A model generated the notes under the pieces. That model was not told the DNA's origin, did no database searches, and was given only the letters and a program-made list of their open reading frames with translations. Below, in pieces: positions 48,980-62,900 of a DNA stretch of 64,000 nt. The stretch is taken from NCBI RefSeq assembly GCF_051014685.1, contig NW_027479724.1, forward strand, positions 1 to 64,000, written 5' to 3'. Each line of letters begins with the position of its first letter. Positions within the stretch are counted from its first letter, which is position 1. Both the position numbers and the translations under genes were made by a program. Source of the DNA: Ptiloglossa arizonensis. Its lineage: Eukaryota; Arthropoda; Insecta; Hymenoptera; Colletidae.

Positions 48980-51900
48980 TTTTAGATGCAATAGGAATTT
49001 TTGGGTTAGGTCAATCCGTTCGCGAGATATGGGAGTTTGAAGCCAAGAAATGGTTGAGAAGGCAAAAAATTTTTCGCAATTCTGCGGCTCCAAACGCTTA
49101 ACCGGAATGACCTAGGGAAAACATACACATACCGTTGTAATCGGGCGAGTTTCTACTTTCAGATGCAATAGGAATTTTTGGGTTAGGACAATCCGTTCGT
49201 GAGATATGGGAGTTTGAGGCCAAGAAATGGTTGAGAAGGCAAAGAATTTTTCACAATTCTGCTGCTCCAAACGCTTAACCAGAATGGCCTAGGGAAAAAA
49301 TACAGATACCGTTGTAATCGGGCGAGTTTCTACTTTCAGATGCAATAGGAATTTTTGGGTTAGGTCAATCCGTTCGCGAGGTATGGGAGTTTGAAGCCAA
49401 GAAATGGTTGAGAAGGCAAAAAATTTTTCGCAATTCTGCTGCTCCAAATGCTTAACCAGAATGGCCTAGGGAAAAAATACACATACCGTTGTAATCGGGC
49501 GGGTTTCTACTATCAGATGCAATAGGAATATTTGGGTTAGGTTAATCCGTTCGCGAGATAAGGGAGTTTGAAGCTAAGAAATGGTTGAGAAGACAACAAA
49601 TATTTCGCAATTCTGCTGCTCCAAACGCTTGACCAGAGTGGGCTAGGGAAAAAATACACATACCGTTGTAATCGGGCGAGTTTTTACTTTCAGATGCAAC
49701 AGGAATTTTTGGGTTAGGTCAATCCGTTCGCGAGATATGGGAGTTTGAAGCTAAGAAATGGTTGAGAAGGCAAAAAATTATTCGCAATTCTGCTGCTCCA
49801 CACGCTTAACCAGAATGGACTAGGTAAAAAATACACATACCGTTGTAATCGGGCGAGTTTCTACTTTCAGACGCAGCAGGAATTTTTGGGTTGTGTCAAT
49901 CCGTTCGCGAAATATGGGAGTTTGAAGCCAAGAAATGGTTGAGAAGGCAAAAAATTTTTCGCAATTCTGCTGCTCCAAACGCTTAACCAGAATGGCCTAC
50001 GGAAAAAATACACACACCGTTATAATCGGGCGAGAGTCTACTTTCAGATGCAATAGGAATTTTTGGGTTGGGTCAATCCGTTCGCGAGATATGGGAGTTT
50101 GAAGCCAAGAAATGGTTGAGAAGGCAAAAAATTTTTCGCAATTCTGCTGCTCCAAACGCTTAACCAGAATGGCCTAGGGAAAAAATACACATACCGTTGT
50201 AATCGAGCGAGTTTCTACTTTCAGGCGCAACAGGAATTTTTGGGTTATGTCAATCCGTTCGCGAGAAATGGGAGTTTGAAGCCAAGAAATGGTTGAGAAG
50301 ACAACAAATTTTTCGCAATTCTGCTGCTCCAAACGCTTAACCAGAATGGCCTAGGGAGAAAATTCACATACCGTTGTAATCGGGCGGGTTTCTACTTTCA
50401 GATGCAATAGGAATTTTTGGGTTAGGTCAATCCGTTCGCGAGATATGGGAGTTTGAATCCAAGAAATGGTTGAGAAGGCAAAAAATTTTTCGCAATTCTG
50501 CTGCTCCAAATGCTTAACCAGAATGGCCTAGGGAAAAAATACACATACCGTTGTAATCGGGCGGGTTTCTACTTTCAGATGCAATAGGAATATTTGGGTT
50601 AGGTTAATCCGTTCGCGAGATATGGGAGTTTGAAACTAAGAAATGGTTGAGAAGACAACAAATTTTTCGCACTTCTGCTGCTCCAAACGCTTGACCAGAG
50701 TGGGCTAGGGAAAAAATACACATACCGTTGTAATCGGGCGAGTTTCTACTTTCAGATGCAACAGGAATTTTTGGGTTAGGTCAATCCGTTCGCGAGATAT
50801 GGGAGTTTGAAGCTAAGAAATGGTTGAGAAGGCAAAAAATTATTCGCAATTCTGCTGCTCCACACGCTTAACCAGAATGGCCTAGGGAAAAAATACACAT
50901 ACCGTTGTAATCGGGCGAGTTTCTACTTTCAGACGCAGCAGGAATTTTTGGGTTGTGTCAATCCGTTCGCGAAATATGGGAGTTTGAAGCCAAGAAATGG
51001 TTGAGAAGGCAAAAAATTTTTCGCAATTCTGCAGCTCCAAACGCTTAACCAGAATGGGCTACGGAAAAAATACACACACCGTTGTAATCGGGCGAGTTTC
51101 TACTTTCAGATGCAACAGGAATTTTTGGGTTAGGTCAATCCGTTCGCGAGATATGGGAGTTTGAAGCTACGAAATGGTTGAGAAGGCAAAAAATTATTCG
51201 CAATTCTGCTGCTCCACACGCTTAACCAGAATGGCCTAGGGAAAAAATACACATACCGTTGTAATCGGGCGAGTTTCTACTTTCAGACGCAGCAGGAATT
51301 TTTGGGTTGTGTCAATCCGTTCGCGAAATATGGGAATTTGAAGCCAAGAAATGGTTGAGAAGGCAAAAAATTTTTCGCAATTCTGCTGCTCCAAACGCTT
51401 AACCAGAATGGCCTAGGGAAAAAATACACATACCGTTGTAATCGGGCGAGTTTCTACTTTCAGATGCAATAGGAATTTTTGGGTTAGGTCAATCCTTTCG
51501 CGAGATATGGGAGTTTGAAGCTAAGAAATGGTTGAGAAGGCAAAAAATTTTTCACAATTCTGCTGCTCCAAACGCTTAACCAGAATGGCCTAGGGAAAAA
51601 ATACAGATACCGTTGTAATCGGGCGAGTTTCTACTTTCAGACGCAATAGGAATTTTAGGGTTAGGCAATCCGTTCGCGAGGTATGGGAGTTTGAAGCCAA
51701 GAAATGGTTGAGAAGGCAAAAAATTTTTCGCAATTCTGCTGCTCCAAACGCTTATCCAGAATTGCCTAGGGAAAAAATACACATACCGTTGTAATCGGGC
51801 GAGTTTCTACTTTCAGATGCAATAGGAATTTTTGGGTTAGGTCAATCCTTTCGCGATATATGGGAGTTTGAAGCTAAGAAATGGTTGAGAAGACATCAAA

Positions 51901-52872
51901 CTTTTCGCAATTCTGCGGCTCCAAACGCTTAACCAGAATGGCCTAGGGAAAAAATACACATACCGTTGTAATCGGGCGAGTTTCTACTTTCAGACGCAAC
52001 AGGAATTTTTGGGTTAGGTCAATCCGTTCGCGAGATATGGGAGTTTGAAGCCAAGAAATGGTTGAGAAGGCAGAAAATTTTTCGCAATTCTGCTGCTCCA
52101 AACGCTTAACCAGAATGGCCTAGGGAAAAAATACACAAACCGTTGTTATCGGGCGAGTTTCTACTTTCAGATGCAATAGGAATTTTTGGGTTAGGTCAAT
52201 CCGTTCGCGAGATATGGGAGTTTGAAGCTAAGAAATGGTTGTGAAGACAACAAATTTTTCGCACTTCTGCTGCTCCAAAAGCTTAACCAGAATGGCCTAG
52301 GGAAAAAATACACATGCCGTTGTAATCGGGCGAGTTTCTACTTTCAGATGCAATAGGACTTTTTGGGTTAGGTCAATCCGTTCGTGAGATATGGGAGTTT
52401 GAAGCCAAGAAATGGTTGAGAAAGCAAAAAATTTTTCACAATTCTGCTGCTGCAAACGCTTAACCAGAATGGCCCAGGGAAAAAATACACATACCGTTGT
52501 AATCGGGCGAGTTTCGACTTTCAGATGCAATAGGAATTTTTGGGTTAGGTCAATACGTTCGCGAAATGTGGGACTTTGAAGCCAAGAAATGGTTGAGAAG
52601 GCAAAAAATTTTTCGCAATTCTGCTGCTCCAAACGCTTAACCAGAATGGCCTAGGGAAAAAATACACATACCGTTGTAATCGGGCGAGTTTCTACTTTCA
52701 GATGCAATAGGAATTTTTGGGTTAGGTCAATCCTTTCGCGAGATATGGGAGTTTGAAGCTAAGAAATGGTTGAGAAGACATCAAACTTTTCGCACTTCTG
52801 CTGCTTCAAACGCTTAACCAGAATGGCCTAGGGAAAAAATACACATACCGCTGTAATCGGGCGAGTTTCTAC
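48980..52872 (+). repeat. HOR variant, 3,893 bp (22-mer)
   Basis: From the ttttagatgc marker at 48,980, types 1-12 follow in order (PstI-site type 12 at about 51,031), then the gctacgaaatgg monomer and the gggaatttg monomer. A 176-bp monomer follows (51,660) with cttatccag in place of cttaaccag. The rest is a left-family run (gatatatggg, caggcagaaaattt, HindIII-type at 52,279, ggcccaggg) ending in type 18 with the private variant gcttcaaacg at about 52,804. The run from the 176-bp monomer to the HindIII-type series is two monomers shorter (721 bp) than in other copies (1,075 bp). Confidence 0.75.
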
Positions 52873-55800
52873 TTTTAGATGCAATAGGAATTTTTGGGTT
52901 AGGTCAATCCGTTCGCGAGATATGGGAGTTTGAAGCCAAGAAATGGTTGAGAAGGCAAAAAATTTTTCGCAATTCTGCGGCTCCAAACGCTTAACCAGAA
53001 TGACCTAGGGAAAACATACAGATACCGTTGTAATCGGGCGAGTTTCTACTTTCAGATGCAATAGGAATTTTTGGGTTAGGACAATCCGTTCGTGAGATAT
53101 GGGAGTTTGAGTCCAAGAAATGGTTGAGAAGGCAAAAAATTTTTCACAATTCTGCTGCTCCAAACGCTTAACCAGAATGGCCTAGGGAAAAAATACAGAT
53201 ACCGTTGTAATCGGGCGAGTTTCTACTTTCAGATGCAATAGGAATTTTTGGGTTAGGTCAATCCGTTCGCGAGGTATGGGAGTTTGAAGCCAAGAAATGG
53301 TTGAGAAGGCAAAAAATTTTTCGCAATTCTGTTGCTCCAAATGCTTAACCAGAATGGCCTAGGGAAAAAATACACATACCGTTGTAATCGGGCGAGTTTC
53401 TACTTTCAGACGCAGCAGGAATTTTTGGGTTGTGTCAATCCGTTCGCGAAATATGGGAGTTTGAAGCCAAGAAATGGTTGAGAAGGCAAAAAATTTTTCG
53501 CAATTCTGCTGCTCCAAACGCTTAACCAGAATGGCCTACGGAAAAAATACACACACCGTTGTAATCGGGCGAGAGTCTACTTTCAGATGCAATAGGAATT
53601 TTTGGGTTGGGTCAATCCGTTCGCGAGATATGGGAGTTTGAAGCCAAGAAATGGTTGAGAAGGCAAAAAATTTTTCGCAATTCCGCTGCTCCAAACGCTT
53701 AACCAGAATGGCCTAGGGAAAAAATACACATACCGTTGTAATCGAGCGAGTTTCTACTTTCAGGCGCAACAGGAATTTTTGGGTTATGTCAATCCGTTCG
53801 CGAGAAATGGGAGTTTGAAGCCAAGAAATGGTTGAGAAGACAACAAATTTTTCGCCATTCTGCTGCTCCAAACGCTTAACCAGAATGGCCTAGGGAGAAA
53901 ATTCACATACCGTTGTAATCGGGCGGGTTTCTACTTTCAGATGCAATAGGAATTTTTGGGTTAGGTCAATCCGTTCGCGAGATATGGGAGTTTGAATCCA
54001 AGAAATGGTTGAGAAGGCAAAAAATTTTTCGCAATTCTGCTGCTCCAAATGCTTAACCAGAATGGCCTAGGGAAAAAATACACATACCGTTGTAATCGGG
54101 CGGGTTTCTACTTTCAGATGCAATAGGAATATTTGGGTTAGGTTAATCCGTTCGCGAGATATGGGAGTTTGAAACTAAGAAATGGTTGAGAAGGCAAAAA
54201 ATTTTTCACAATTCTGCTGCTCCAAACGCTTAACCAGAATGGCCTAGGGAAAAAATACAGATACCGTTGTAATCGGGCGAGTTTCTACTTTCAGACGCAA
54301 TAGGAATTTTAGGGTTAGGTCAATCCGTTCGCGAGGTATGGGAGTTTGAAGCCAAGAAATGGTTGAGAAGGCAAAAAATTTTTCGCAATTCTGCTGGTCC
54401 AAACGCTTAACCAGAATTGCCTAGGGAAAAAATACACATACCGTTGTAATCGGGCGAGTTTCTACTTTCAGATGCAATAGGAATTTTTGGGTTAGGTTAA
54501 TCCGTTCGCGAGATAAGGGAGTTTGAAGCTAAGAAATGGTTGAGAAGACAACAAATATTTCGCAATTCTGCTGCTCCAAACGCTTGACCAGAGTGGGCTA
54601 GGGACAAAATACACATACCGTTGTAATCGGGCGAGTTTTTACTTTCAGATGCAACAGGAATTTTTGGGTTAGGTCAATCCGTTCGCGAGATATGGGAGTT
54701 TGAAGCTAAGAAATGGTTGAGAAGGCAAAAAATTATTCGCAATTCTGCTGCTCCACACGCTTAACCAGAATGGCCTAGGGAAAAAATACACATACCGTTG
54801 TAATCGGGCGAGTTTCTACTTTCAGACGCAGCAGGAATTTTTGGGTTGTGTCAATCCGTTCGCGAAATATGGGAGTTTGAAGCCAAGAAATGGTTGAGAA
54901 GGCAAAAAATTTTTCGCAATTCTGCTGCTCCAAACGCTTAACCAGAATGGCCTACGGAAAAAATACACACACCGTTATAATCGGGCGAGAGTCTACTTTC
55001 AGATGCAATAGGAATTTTTGGGTTGGGTCAATCCGTTCGCGAGATATGGGAGTTTGAAGCCAAGAAATGGTTGAGAAGGCAAAAAATTTTTCGCAATTCT
55101 GCTGCTCCAAACGCTTAACCAGAATGGCCTAGGGAAAAAATACACATACCGTTGTAATCGAGCGAGTTTCTACTTTCAGGCGCAACAGGAATTTTTGGGT
55201 TATGTCAATCCGTTCGCGAGAAATGGGAGTTTGAAGCCAAGAAATGGTTGAGAAGACAACAAATTTTTCGCAATTCTGCTGCTCCAAACGCTTAACCAGA
55301 ATGGCCTAGGGAGAAAATTCACATACCGTTGTAATCGGGCGGGTTTCTACTTTCAGATGCAATAGGAATTTTTGGGTTAGGTCAATCCGTTCGCGAGATA
55401 TGGGAGTTTGAATCCAAGAAATGGTTGAGAAGGCAAAAAATTTTTCGCAATTCTGCTGCTCCAAATGCTTAACCAGAATGGCCTAGGGAAAAAATACACA
55501 TACCGTTGTAATCGGGCGGGTTTCTACTTTCAGATGCAATAGGAATATTTGGGTTAGGTTAATCCGTTCGCGAGATATGGGAGTTTGAAACTAAGAAATG
55601 GTTGAGAAGACAACAAATTTTTCGCACTTCTGCTGCTCCAAACGCTTGACCAGAGTGGGCTAGGGAAAAAATACACATACCGTTGTAATCGGGCGAGTTT
55701 CTACTTTCAGATGCAACAGGAATTTTTGGGTTAGGTCAATCCGTTCGCGAGATATGGGAGTTTGAAGCTAAGAAATGGTTGAGAAGGCAAAAAATTATTC

Positions 55801-58156
55801 GCAATTCTGCTGCTCCACTCGCTTAACCAGAATGGCCTAGGGAAAAAATACACATACCGTTGTAATCGGGCGAGTTTCTACTTTCAGACGCAGCAGGAAT
55901 TTTTGGGTTGTGTCAATCCGTTCGCGAAATATGGGAGTTTGAAGCCAAGAAATGGTTGAGAAGGCAAAAAATTTTTCGCAATTCTGCAGCTCCAAACGCT
56001 TAACCAGAATGGGCTACGGAAAAAATACACACACCGTTGTAATCGGGCGAGTTTCTACTTTCAGATGCAACAGGAATTTTTGGGTTAGGTCAATCCGTTC
56101 GCGAGATATGGGAGTTTGAAGCTACGAAATGGTTGAGAAGGCAAAAAATTATTCGCAATTCTGCTGCTCCACACGCTTAACCAGAATGGCCTAGGGAAAA
56201 AATACACATACCGTTGTAATCGGGCGAGTTTCTACTTTCAGACGCAGCAGGAATTTTTGGGTTGTGTCAATCCGTTCGCGAAATATGGGAATTTGAAGCC
56301 AAGAAATGGTTGAGAAGGCAAAAAATTTTTCGCAATTCTGCTGCTCCAAACGCTTAACCAGAATGGCCTAGGGAAAAAATACACATACCGTTGTAATCGG
56401 GCGAGTTTCTACTTTCAGATGCAATAGGAATTTTTGGGTTAGGTCAATCCTTTCGCGAGATATGGGAGTTTGAAGCTAAGAAATGGTTGAGAAGGCAAAA
56501 AATTTTTCACAATTCTGCTGCTCCAAACGCTTAACCAGAATGGCCTAGGGAAAAAATACAGATACCGTTGTAATCGGGCGAGTTTCTACTTTCAGACGCA
56601 ATAGGAATTTTAGGGTTAGGCAATCCGTTCGCGAGGTATGGGAGTTTGAAGCCAAGAAATGGTTGAGAAGGCAAAAAATTTTTCGCAATTCTGCTGCTCC
56701 AAACGCTTAACCAGAATTGCCTAGGGAAAAAATACACATACCGTTGCAATCGGGCGAGTTTCTACTTTCAGATGCAATAGGAATTTTTGGGTTAGGTCAA
56801 TCCTTTCGCGATATATGGGAGATTGAGGCCAAGAAATGGTTGAGAAGGCAAAAAATTTTGCACAATTCTGCTGCTCCAAACGCTTAACCAGAATGGCCTA
56901 GGGAAAAAATACAGATACCGTTGTAATCGGGCGAGTTTCTACTTTCAGACGCAATAGGAATTTTAGGGTTAGGTCAATCCGTTCGCGAGGTATGGGAGTT
57001 TGAAGCCAAGAAATGGTTGAGAAGGCAAAAAATTTTTCGCAATTCTGCTGCTCCAAACGCTTAACCAGAATTGCCTAGGGAAAAAATACACATACCGTTG
57101 TAATCGGGCGAGTTTCTACTTTCAGATGCAATAGGAATTTTTGGGTTAGGTCAATCCTTTCGCGATATATGGGAGTTTGAAGCTAAGAAATGGTTGAGAA
57201 GGCATCAAACTTTTCGCAATTCTGCGGCTCCAAACGCTTAACCAGAATGGCCTAGGGAAAAAATACACATACCGTTGTAATCGGGCGAGTTTCTACTTTC
57301 AGACGCAACAGGAATTTTTGGGTTAGGTCAATCCGTTCGCGAGATATGGGAGTTTGAAGCCAAGAAATGGTTGAGAAGGCAGAAAATTTTTCGTAATTCT
57401 GCTGCTCCAAACGCTTAACCAGAATGGCCTAGGGAAAAAATACACAAACCGTTGTTATCGGGCGAGTTTCTACTTTCAGATGCAATAGGAATTTTTGGGT
57501 TAGGTCAATCCGTTCGCGAGATATGGGAGTTTGAAGCTAAGAAATGGTTGTGAAGACAACAAATTTTTCGCACTTCTGCTGCTCCAAAAGCTTAACCAGA
57601 ATAGCCTAGGGAAAAAATACACATGCCGTTGTAATCGGGCGAGTTTCTACTTTCAGATGCAATAGGACTTTTTGGGTTAGGTCAATCCGTTCGTGAGATA
57701 TGGGAGTTTGAAGCCAAGAAATGGTTGAGAAAGCAAAAAATTTTTCACAATTCTGCTGCTGCAAACGCTTAACCAGAATGGCCCAGGGAAAAAATACACA
57801 TACCGTTGTAATCGGGCGAGTTTCGACTTTCAGATGCAATAGGAATTTTTGGGTTAGGTCAATACGTTCGCGAAATATGGGACTTTGAAGCCAAGAAATG
57901 GTTGAGAAGGCAAAAAATTTTTCGCAATTCTGCTGCTCCAAACGCTTAACCAGAATGGCCTAGGGAAAAAATACACATACCGTTGTAATCGGGCGAGTTT
58001 CTACTTTCAGATGCAATAGGAATTTTTGGGTTAGGTCAATCCTTTCGCGAGATATGGGAGTTTGAAGCTAAGAAATGGTTGAGAAGACATCAAACTTTTC
58101 GCACTTCTGCTGCTTCAAACGCTTAACCAGAATGGCCTAGGGAAAAAATACACATA
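52873..58156 (+). repeat. HOR variant, about 30-mer, with two register jumps
   Basis: After types 1-3 the order jumps to type 6 (ccaaatgctt at about 53,337, then gacgcagcagg), with types 4 and 5 missing. Types 7-9 follow, then a type 10/14 hybrid, then type 17 directly (ttttagggttaggtc, ctggtcc), with 15 and 16 absent. The order then restarts at type 4 (gataaggg at about 54,510) and runs normally to type 13, a 176-bp monomer (56,615), types 16 and 17, a left-family run with a HindIII-type monomer (57,588), and type 18 with gcttcaaacg at 58,113. The distance from the gcttcaaacg marker of the previous unit is 5,309 bp. Confidence 0.75.
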
Positions 58157-59926
58157 CCGCTGTAATCGGGCGAGTTTCTACTTTTAGATGCAATAGGAAT
58201 TTTTGGGTTAGGTCAATCCGTTCGCGAGATATGGGAGTTTGAAGCCAAGAAATGGTTGAGAAGGCAAAAAATTTTTCGCAATTCTGCGGCTCCAAACGCT
58301 TAACCAGAATGACCTAGGGAAAACATACAGATACCGTTGTAATCGGGCGAGTTTCTACTTTCAGATGCAATAGGAATTTTTGGGTTAGGACAATCCGTTC
58401 GTGAGATATGGGAGTTTGAGTCCAAGAAATGGTTGAGAAGGCAAAAAATTTTTCACAATTCTGCTGCTCCAAACGCTTAACCAGAATGGCCTAGGGAAAA
58501 AATACAGATACCGTTGTAATCGGGCGAGTTTCTACTTTCAGATGCAATAGGAATTTTTGGGTTAGGTCAATCCGTTCGCGAGGTATGGGAGTTTGAAGCC
58601 AAGAAATGGTTGAGAAGGCAAAAAATTTTTCGCAATTCTGCTGCTCCAAATGCTTAACCAGAATGGCCTAGGGAAAAAATACACATACCGTTGTAATCGG
58701 GCGGGTTTCTACTTTCAGATGCAATAGGAATATTTGGGTTAGGTTAATCCGTTCGCGAGATAAGGGAGTTTGAAGCTAAGAAATGGTTGAGAAGACAACA
58801 AATATTTCGCAATTCTGCTGCTCCAAACGCTTGACCAGAGTGGGCTAGGGAAAAAATACACATACCGTTGTAATCGGGCGAGTTTCTACTTTCAGATGCA
58901 ACAGGAATTTTTGGGTTAGGTCAATCCGTTCGCGAGATAAGGGAGTTTGAAGCTAAGAAATGGTTGAGAAGGCAAAAAATTATTCGCAATTCTGCTGCTC
59001 CACACGCTTAACCAGAATGGCCTAGGGAAAAAATACACATACCGCTGTAATCGGGCGAGTTTCTACTTTTAGATGCAATAGGAATTTTTGGGTTAGGTCA
59101 ATCCGTTCGCGAGATATGGGAGTTTGAAGCCAAGAAATGGTTGAGAAGGCAAAAAATTTTTCGCAATTCTGCGGCTCCAAACGCTTAACCAGAATGACCT
59201 AGGGAAAACATACAGATACCGTTGTAATCGGGCGAGTTTCTACTTTCAGATGCAATAGGAATTTTTGGGTTAGGACAATCCGTTCGTGAGATATGGGAGT
59301 TTGAGTCCAAGAAATGGTTGAGAAGGCAAAAAATTTTTCACAATTCTGCTGCTCCAAACGCTTAACCAGAATGGCCTAGGGAAAAAATACAGATACCGTT
59401 GTAATCGGGCGAGTTTCTACTTTCAGATGCAATAGGAATTTTTGGGTTAGGTCAATCCGTTCGCGAGGTATGGGAGTTTGAAGCCAAGAAATGGTTGAGA
59501 AGGCAAAAAATTTTTCGCAATTCTGCTGCTCCAAATGCTTAACCAGAATGGCCTAGGGAAAAAATACACATACCGTTGTAATCGGGCGGGTTTCTACTTT
59601 CAGATGCAATAGGAATATTTGGGTTAGGTTAATCCGTTCGCGAGATAAGGGAGTTTGAAGCTAAGAAATGGTTGAGAAGACAACAAATATTTCGCAATTC
59701 TGCTGCTCCAAACGCTTGACCAGAGTGGGCTAGGGAAAAAATACACATACCGTTGTAATCGGGCGAGTTTCTACTTTCAGATGCAACAGGAATTTTTGGG
59801 TTAGGTCAATCCGTTCGCGAGATAAGGGAGTTTGAAGCTAAGAAATGGTTGAGAAGGCAAAAAATTATTCGCAATTCTGCTGCTCCACACGCTTAACCAG
59901 AATGGCCTAGGGAAAAAATACACATA
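58157..59926 (+). repeat. 885-bp (5-mer) tandem duplication of types 1-5
   Basis: Bases 58,157-59,041 and 59,042-59,926 are tandem copies offset by 885 bp (5 x 177). The type 1 marker ttttagatgc is at 58,182 and 59,067. A private variant of type 5, gagataagggag in place of gagatatgggag, is at 58,934 and 59,819. The second copy is followed by type 6 as in the normal HOR order. The private variant recurs once more at about 63,004, in the next HOR unit. Confidence 0.85.
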
Positions 59927-62900
59927 CCGTTGTAATCGGGCGAGTTTCTACTTTCAGACGCAGCAGGAATTTTTGGGTTGTGTCAATCCGTTCGCGAAAT
60001 ATGGGAGTTTGAAGCCAAGAAATGGTTGAGAAGGCAAAAAATTTTTCGCAATTCTGCTGCTCCAAACGCTTAACCAGAATGGCCTACGGAAAAAATACAC
60101 ACACCGTTGTAATCGGGCGAGAGTCTACTTTCAGATGCAATAGGAATTTTTGGGTTGGGTCAATCCGTTCGCGAGATATGGGAGTTTGAAGCCAAGAAAT
60201 GGTTGAGAAGGCAAAAAATTTTTCGCAATTCCGCTGCTCCAAACGCTTAACCAGAATGGCCTAGGGAAAAAATACACATACCGTTGTAATCGAGCGAGTT
60301 TCTACTTTCAGGCGCAACAGGAATTTTTGGTTTATGTCAATCCGTTCGCGAGAAATGGGAGTTTGAAGCCAAGAAATGGTTGAGAAGACAACAAATTTTT
60401 CGCCATTCTGCTGCTCCAAACGCTTAACCAGAATGGCCTAGGGAGAAAATTCACATACCGTTGTAATCGGGCGGGTTTCTACTTTCAGATGCAATAGGAA
60501 TTTTTGGGTTAGGTCAATCCGTTCGCGAGATATGGGAGTTTGAATCCAAGAAATGGTTGAGAAGGCAAAAAATTTTTCGCAATTCTGCTGCTCCAAATGC
60601 TTAACCAGAATGGCCTAGGGAAAAAATACACATACCGTTGTAATCGGGCGGGTTTCTACTTTCAGATGCAATAGGAATATTTGGGTTAGGTTAATCCGTT
60701 CGCGAGATATGGGAGTTTGAAACTAAGAAATGGTTGAGAAGGCAAAAAATTTTTCACAATTCTGCTGCTCCAAACGCTTAACCAGAATGGCCTAGGGAAA
60801 AAATACAGATACCGTTGTAATCGGGCGAGTTTCTACTTTCAGACGCAATAGGAATTTTAGGGTTAGGCAATCCGTTCGCGAGGTATGGGAGTTTGAAGCC
60901 AAGAAATGGTTGAGAAGGCAAAAAATTTTTCGCAATTCTGCTGCTCCAAACGCTTAACCAGAATTGTCTAGGGAAAAAATACACATACCGTTGCAATCGG
61001 GCGAGTTTCTACTTTCAGATGCAATAGGAATTTTTGGGTTAGGTCAATCCTTTCGCGATATATGGGAGATTGAGTCCAAGAAATGGTTGAGAAGGCAAAA
61101 AATTTTTCACAATTCTGCTGCTCCAAACGCTTAACCAGAATGGCCTAGGGAAAAAATACAGATACCGTTGTAATCGGGCGAGTTTCTACTTTCAGACGCA
61201 ATAGGAATTTTAGGGTTAGGTCAATCCGTTCGCGAGGTATGGGAGTTTGAAGCCAAGAAATGGTTGAGAAGGCAAAAAATTTTTCGCAATTCTGCTGCTC
61301 CAAACGCTTAACCAGAATTGCCTAGGGAAAAAATACACATACCGTTGTAATCGGACGAGTTTCTACTTTCAGATGCAATAGGAATTTTTGGGTTAGGTCA
61401 ATCCTTTCGCGATATATGGGAGTTTGAAGCTAAGAAATGGTTGAGAAGACATCAAACTTTTCGCAATTCTGCGGCTCCAAACGCTTAACCAGAATGGCCT
61501 AGGGAAAAAATACACATACCGTTGTAATCGGGCGAGTTTCTACTTTCAGACGCAACAGGAATTTTTGGGTTAGGTCAATCCGTTCGCGAGATATGGGAGT
61601 TTGAAGCCAAGAAATGGTTGAGAAGGCAGAAAATTTTTCGCAATTCTGCTGCCCCAAACGCTTAACCAGAATGGCCTAGGGAAAAAATACACAAACCGTT
61701 GTTATCGGGCGAGTTTCTACTTTCAGATGCAATAGGAATTTTTGGGTTAGGTCAATCCGTTCGCGAGATATGGGAGTTTGAAGCTAAGAAATGGTTGTGA
61801 AGACAACAAATTTTTCGCACTTCTGCTGCTCCAAAAGCTTAACCAGAATGGCCTAGGGAAAAAATACACATGCCGTTGTAATCGGGCGAGTTTCTACTTT
61901 CAGATGCAATAGGACTTTTTGGGTTAGGTCAATCCGTTCGTGAGATATGGGAGTTTGAAGCCAAGAAATGGTTGAGAAAGCAAAAAATTTTTCACAATTC
62001 TGCTGCTGCAAACGCTTAACCAGAATGGCCCAGGGAAAAAATACACATACCGTTGTAATCGGGCGAGTTTCGACTTTCAGATGCAATAGGAATTTTTGGG
62101 TTAGGTCAATACGTTCGCGAAATATGGGACTTTGAAGCCAAGAAATGGTTGAGAAGGCAAAAAATTTTTCGCAATTCTGCTGCTCCAAACGCTTAACCAG
62201 AATGGCCTAGGGAAAAAATACACATACCGTTGTAATCGGGCGAGTTTCTACTTTCAGATGCAATAGGAATTTTTGGGTTAGGTCAATCCTTTCGCGAGAT
62301 ATGGGAGTTTGAAGCTAAGAAATGGTTGAGAAGACATCAAACTTTTCGCACTTCTGCTGCTTCAAACGCTTAACCAGAATGGCCTAGGGAAAAAATACAC
62401 ATACCGCTGTAATCGGGCGAGTTTCTACTTTTAGATGCAATAGGAATTTTTGGGTTAGGTCAATCCGTTCGCGAGATATGGGAGTTTGAAGCCAAGAAAT
62501 GGTTGAGAAGGCAAAAAATTTTTCGCAATTCTGCGGCTCCAAACGCTTAACCAGAATGACCTAGGGAAAACATACAGATACCGTTGTAATCGGGCGAGTT
62601 TCTACTTTCAGATGCAACAGGAATTTTTGGGTTAGGTCAATCCGTTCGCGAGGTATGGGAGTTTGAAGCCAAGAAATGGTTGAGAAGGCAAAAAATTTTT
62701 CGCAATTCTGCTGCTCCAAATGCTTAACCAGAATGGCCTAGGGAAAAAATACACATACCGTTGTAATCGGGCGGGTTTCTACTTTCAGATGCAATAGGAA
62801 TATTTGGGTTAGGTTAATCCGTTCGCGAGATAAGGGAGTTTGAAGCTAAGAAATGGTTGAGAAGACAACAAATATTTCGCAATTCTGCTGCTCCAAACGC

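Noticed and set aside
207..62188. Many minus-strand reading frames of 60-111 residues with near-identical products
   Set aside because: They recur at multiples of 177 bp, contain the same 59-residue period, and open or close by single-base variants at the AvrII block. They have no start-site context, domain or independent conservation. They are satellite sequence read in frame, not genes.
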